From contig CAZEGI010000038.1 in NCBI GenBank assembly GCA_964512105.1, forward strand, positions 1 through 6,879: a stretch of DNA of 6,879 bases. The letters run 5' to 3'. The translations under genes were made by a program, and so were the position numbers. Below the pieces are notes generated by a model. That model did no database searches. It had not been told where the DNA came from and saw only the letters and a program-made list of their open reading frames with translations. Within the stretch, counting starts at the first letter, position 1, and the number at the start of each line of letters is the position of its first letter. The DNA is from CAZEGI01 sp964512105 (GTDB lineage Archaea > Altiarchaeota > Altiarchaeia > IMC4 > CAZEGI01). Positions 4,991 to 6,879 of this stretch are shown piece by piece.

Positions 4991-5435
4991 CCAGGATTTC
5001 ACCCATAACTTTTACCCCTGCTTCTTTTTTCACTGGAAACGTCGCGACCTTTATTTTCACGTGAATCGGGTCCTTCGGCTGCAGGGTGAAAATTCCGTTC
5101 ATCGCGTCATCCTTGCTCAGGCGGATGTAGAAGTTGCAGTTATCATCCATCCTTTTTTCAATTTCCTTTTTTAATTTTTCCCTGTCCACCGTATCCAGAT
5201 TTTTCAACAGATTTTTTAAAAAATCGTTGATGAGTTTCTGGTTGGTTAATTTTACTTTTACTTCACGCAACGATTTGACGAAAATCCCGCCATCGGTTTC
5301 TGGTTCAATTTCCCTTTCCTCGATTTTTATTTTTTCACCGGAACCGGAAGGAAGAATTTTTGCGATGCACTGTTTTGTTTTCTCCGCGTCTTCCCTGTTG
5401 GAGAACGCGCTTATCACGATGTTGTGGATTTTCAC
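4980..5435 (-). CDS. COG1325-family RNA-binding protein (exosome-linked)
   Basis: A 151-residue protein matching the archaeal COG1325 (RNA_binding/DUF54) family in length and layout. It opens with a strand-helix region (IHNIVISAFSNREDAEKTKQCIAKILP), has a central charged segment, a helical pair (LINDFLKNLLKNLDTVDREKLKKEIEKRM), and the family-like ending NCNFYIRLSKDDAMNGIFTL followed by DPIHVKIKVATFP. Family members are predicted RNA-binding partners of the archaeal exosome; the biochemical role is little known. The start is a GTG at 5435 that shares GTGA with the stop of the preceding tRNA-binding gene (4-base overlap), which implies translational coupling. Its 3' end overlaps rnp3. Family assignment rests on pattern and the Rpp30 neighbour, since overall sequence is divergent. 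Confidence 0.8.
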   Translation of the reverse strand: MKIHNIVISAFSNREDAEKTKQCIAKILPSGSGEKIKIEEREIEPETDGGIFVKSLREVKVKLTNQKLINDFLKNLLKNLDTVDREKLKKEIEKRMDDNCNFYIRLSKDDAMNGIFTLQPKDPIHVKIKVATFPVKKEAGVKVMGEILDGK

Positions 5436-5737
5436 CTTATCTTCGTGCCGGTTTTTACGGATTTTTCCGGAACGAGCAGGATGGGTTTTCCGGACTCGTC
5501 TGCGGCTAGCAGCATCCCTTCGGATTTTTCGCCGCGGATTTCTACTGGCTTAAAATTTACGAGAACAACAACTTTCATTCCAACTAGTTCCTTTGCTGAA
5601 AAGTCACCCTGTAGTAGTGTAGTTATAATGCCATCACAATCGAGTTTCAATCTAAAAAAATCATCATCAATTTTTTCTGCAGATTTTATCTCACCAATTC
5701 TCAAGTCCAGTTTCTTGAAAACATCTAGATCGATCAT
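5432..5737 (-). CDS. Free-standing MetG-like tRNA-binding domain, chimeric copy
   Basis: A 101-residue OB-fold tRNA-binding domain, paralogous to the MetG C-terminus encoded just upstream. It aligns from its first residue (MIDLDVFKKLDLRIGEI against MIKPEDFKRIDLRVGEI) and through LVGMKVVVLVNFKPVEIRGEKSEGMLLAAD. It lacks the HPRADKLY segment that MetG keeps and has a shortened middle, so tRNA binding may be weakened. The ATG at 5737 is chosen because GAGGTGAT lies just upstream, spanning the nuclease stop codon; an in-frame GTG at 5761 would overlap the nuclease. Composition changes inside the gene: bases 5641-5700 have 17 G+C of 60, but 5461-5520 have 33 of 60. The break lies near a 29-base stretch identical to metG. 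I infer a fusion of an incoming front half with the native metG 3' end. It could instead be a genuine MetG beta-like subunit. Confidence 0.82.
   Translation of the reverse strand: MIDLDVFKKLDLRIGEIKSAEKIDDDFFRLKLDCDGIITTLLQGDFSAKELVGMKVVVLVNFKPVEIRGEKSEGMLLAADESGKPILLVPEKSVKTGTKIR
5505..5533. repeat. 29-bp direct repeat, copy 1 (in second tRNA-binding gene)
   Basis: These 29 bases are identical to 6401-6429 in metG. They encode the conserved GEKSEGMLLA part of the tRNA-binding domain. This copy lies where base composition shifts from GC-rich (left) to AT-rich (right), marking a candidate crossover point. Confidence 0.75.
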
Positions 5738-5741
5738 CGAA

Positions 5742-6317
5742 TCACCTCTTGTAAACTGCACTTACTAAATTTCTCACTCTTTGAGAGAAGATATCTACTA
5801 TGTCATCAAATTTTAAGATAAAAATAGGTTCAAGATATAATTCACTTATATTTGGATCATTTTTCACATCGTTATCAAAAGAAGATAATATTGCCTTGAT
5901 TTTTGATGAAAGCTTATACTTCTTAATATCTCCAGTAGTTTTACAAAGAAGTATACCTAAACGTATCTCTGCAAAATTCAAAGCTTGGATAAATAAATCA
6001 ACATCACTTGCATTAATCTTTTTCCATTTTACTTGCAATCCTAACTTTAGCTTACCAAAAGGTTCTAATTCTGTTTCGATAATACCATCCAAGCCAAAAT
6101 CTCGAGTCTTCTTTGTTTGGATTACCTTAAAATTTAGATACCTAAAGAGATCACATACTATCTCTTCAAAATAGAAACCACGCTCATTTTTAGGTTTTTC
6201 TTCGATGTTATCCAACAGATAGTTTCTCGAGTACTCCTTTATTTTTTCTATGTTAAATAGAACCTCTTCATCCGACAGGAGTATTTTCTTCTCAAGTGAA
6301 TCAAAAAAATTATCCAA
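5742..6317 (-). CDS. PD-(D/E)XK nuclease, Mrr-like
   Basis: A 191-residue protein with a helical N-terminus (about 1-45) and a restriction-endonuclease-like fold. Motifs, numbered from the chosen start: FEEIVCDLF helix with E51/E52, then FKVIQTKKTRDFGLDGII with D73 and D77, then LGLQVKWKK with Q95 and K97. This is the D...QxK form of the PD-(D/E)XK site found in Mrr-type enzymes, so DNA cleavage is likely. No DNA-methyltransferase or specificity partner is nearby. The TTG at 6317 is chosen because GGTG lies six bases upstream; it overlaps the metG stop by 8 bases. A TTG at 6329 or GTG at 6326 would add up to four residues. The stop is 4 bases before the next ATG. The gene is far more AT-rich than its surroundings and sits between two copies of one domain, suggesting a selfish, homing-like gene. 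A defence nuclease is the alternative. Confidence 0.8.
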   Translation of the reverse strand: MDNFFDSLEKKILLSDEEVLFNIEKIKEYSRNYLLDNIEEKPKNERGFYFEEIVCDLFRYLNFKVIQTKKTRDFGLDGIIETELEPFGKLKLGLQVKWKKINASDVDLFIQALNFAEIRLGILLCKTTGDIKKYKLSSKIKAILSSFDNDVKNDPNISELYLEPIFILKFDDIVDIFSQRVRNLVSAVYKR

Positions 6318-6879
6318 CTTTAACACCAAGATTTATTTTAGAACCTATACCCACTGCACTTCTGGGGATTAGTAATATTGCCTTCCCATTCTCATCAGCA
6401 GCTAGCAGCATCCCTTCGGATTTTTCGCCATAAATTTCCTTTGGTTTAAGATTTACAACCATAATAATTTTTTTACCAACCAACGCATCTCTCTTATAGT
6501 TCCTTTTTATGCCCGCAACAAGTTGCCTTTCCCCTAATTCACCCAAATCAACTTTTAAGATGTAAAGCTTATCCGCCCTGGGATGGTCACGTACATCCGT
6601 TATTTCACCAACTCTCAAATCAATCCTTTTGAAATCTTCAGGTTTAATCATTTTTTGTTCCTCTCTCTTCGTCAGGAATTTTTGTTCAAATACTTTTATT
6701 TGCTCATGCTCGATTTTTTTGTACAGCGCTTCGACCTTGCCAATTTTGTGGCCGGGTTTTATTGCGAGTTTTCCTGCAGATTCCCAAGGTTGATCTGCAA
6801 CAGAACCTGGAATGTTCAATATTCTCCAGATTTTTTCCGAGGAGTGTGGGAGGAACGGGAACGCGAGTATCGCGAGGGT
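6310..6879 (-). CDS. metG: Methionyl-tRNA synthetase, C-terminal part (5' end outside window)
   Basis: The last 189 codons of a class I methionyl-tRNA synthetase, which charges tRNA-Met in the cytosol. The frame is open to the window edge. The visible start belongs to the anticodon-binding helical domain: LAFPFLPHSSEKIWRILNI followed by GSV and a typical KPGHKIGKVEALYKKIE segment. A linker (EQIKVFEQKFLTKREEQK) leads to the fused C-terminal OB-fold tRNA-binding domain, encoded by 6651-6310. That domain keeps all its marks: DLRVGEI, DHPRADKLYILKVDLG, ERQLVAGIKRNY, VVNLKPKEIYGEKSEGMLLAADENG. The catalytic HIGH and KMSKS regions lie outside the window. Composition falls sharply in the tRNA-binding part, while the upstream part resembles the rest of the window, so this tail may have been acquired. 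The nuclease gene overlaps its stop. Confidence 0.93.
   Translation of the reverse strand, partial: TLAILAFPFLPHSSEKIWRILNIPGSVADQPWESAGKLAIKPGHKIGKVEALYKKIEHEQIKVFEQKFLTKREEQKMIKPEDFKRIDLRVGEITDVRDHPRADKLYILKVDLGELGERQLVAGIKRNYKRDALVGKKIIMVVNLKPKEIYGEKSEGMLLAADENGKAILLIPRSAVGIGSKINLGVKVG
6401..6429. repeat. 29-bp direct repeat, copy 2 (in metG)
   Basis: Identical over 29 bases to 5505-5533, in the same orientation and coding frame, 896 bases away. Outside this core the two tRNA-binding domains diverge considerably at the DNA level. Recombination between the copies would remove the nuclease and restore a single metG tail. Confidence 0.75.

Larger units (their letters stand above)
5534..6660 (-). 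mobile_element. Putative nuclease cassette inserted at metG 3' end
   Basis: This AT-rich block spans the front of the second tRNA-binding gene, the nuclease, and the metG C-terminal domain. Counted rows give 16 G+C of 60 at 6121-6180 and 15 of 60 at 6421-6480. Flanking rows are much richer: 33 of 60 at 5461-5520 and 30 of 60 at 6721-6780. The block is bounded at its left by a 29-bp repeat shared with metG. The pattern fits an incoming segment that supplied a new metG tail plus nuclease and displaced the old tail. Boundaries are approximate; there are no terminal inverted repeats, transposase or integrase. Confidence 0.4.

Noticed and set aside
5742..6329. Intein or intron-encoded nuclease inside metG
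   Set aside because: The nuclease is in a different frame with its own start and stop, there are no splicing motifs, and metG ends with a complete tRNA-binding domain before it.
5742..6329. Restriction-modification system
   Set aside because: No methyltransferase or specificity gene is in the window; only a lone nuclease is visible.

Overview
The window looks archaeal. It carries an RNase P protein of the Rpp30/RNP3 type next to a COG1325 (exosome-linked) RNA-binding protein, a methionyl-tRNA synthetase tail with a fused tRNA-binding domain, and MtnA. AT-rich TATA-like boxes sit about 30 to 22 bases upstream of several start codons that lack a Shine-Dalgarno site, which is the layout of leaderless archaeal transcripts. 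Small Cys-rich and Thr-rich surface proteins hint at a DPANN or related lineage, but this is a weak inference.

Left region (1-1110). A compact T-shaped inverted-repeat element (47-118) lies just beyond the 3' end of a small four-cysteine protein gene (145-360, minus). Next come an unrecognised gene (398-757, minus), an AT-rich divergent promoter region, and a doubtful small basic ORF (876-1109, plus).

Centre (1143-4180). mtnA (1143-2213, plus) meets, tail to tail and with overlap, a run of three minus-strand genes. In transcription order these are a membrane-anchored zinc-ribbon/winged-helix protein, a lipoprotein with a Thr-rich stalk and an eight-cysteine head, and an unrecognised helical protein. 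The gaps between them are about 30 bases, and each gap holds a TATA-like box placed for a leaderless start.

Right region (4238-6879). This is a tightly packed minus-strand operon: metG (5' end outside the window), a PD-(D/E)XK Mrr-like nuclease, a free-standing second tRNA-binding domain, the COG1325 protein, then Rpp30. Internal genes overlap or abut and several have good Shine-Dalgarno sites.

The most interesting feature is the nuclease sitting between two paralogous copies of the MetG C-terminal domain. An AT-rich block (about 5550-6700) covers the end of metG, the nuclease and the front half of the second copy. Base composition then jumps inside that second copy at a 29-base stretch identical in both copies. 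The likeliest reading is that an incoming nuclease brought its own metG 3' end, recombined at a conserved stretch, and left the native metG tail as part of a short chimeric gene. This would be a homing-like selfish cassette in an essential gene.
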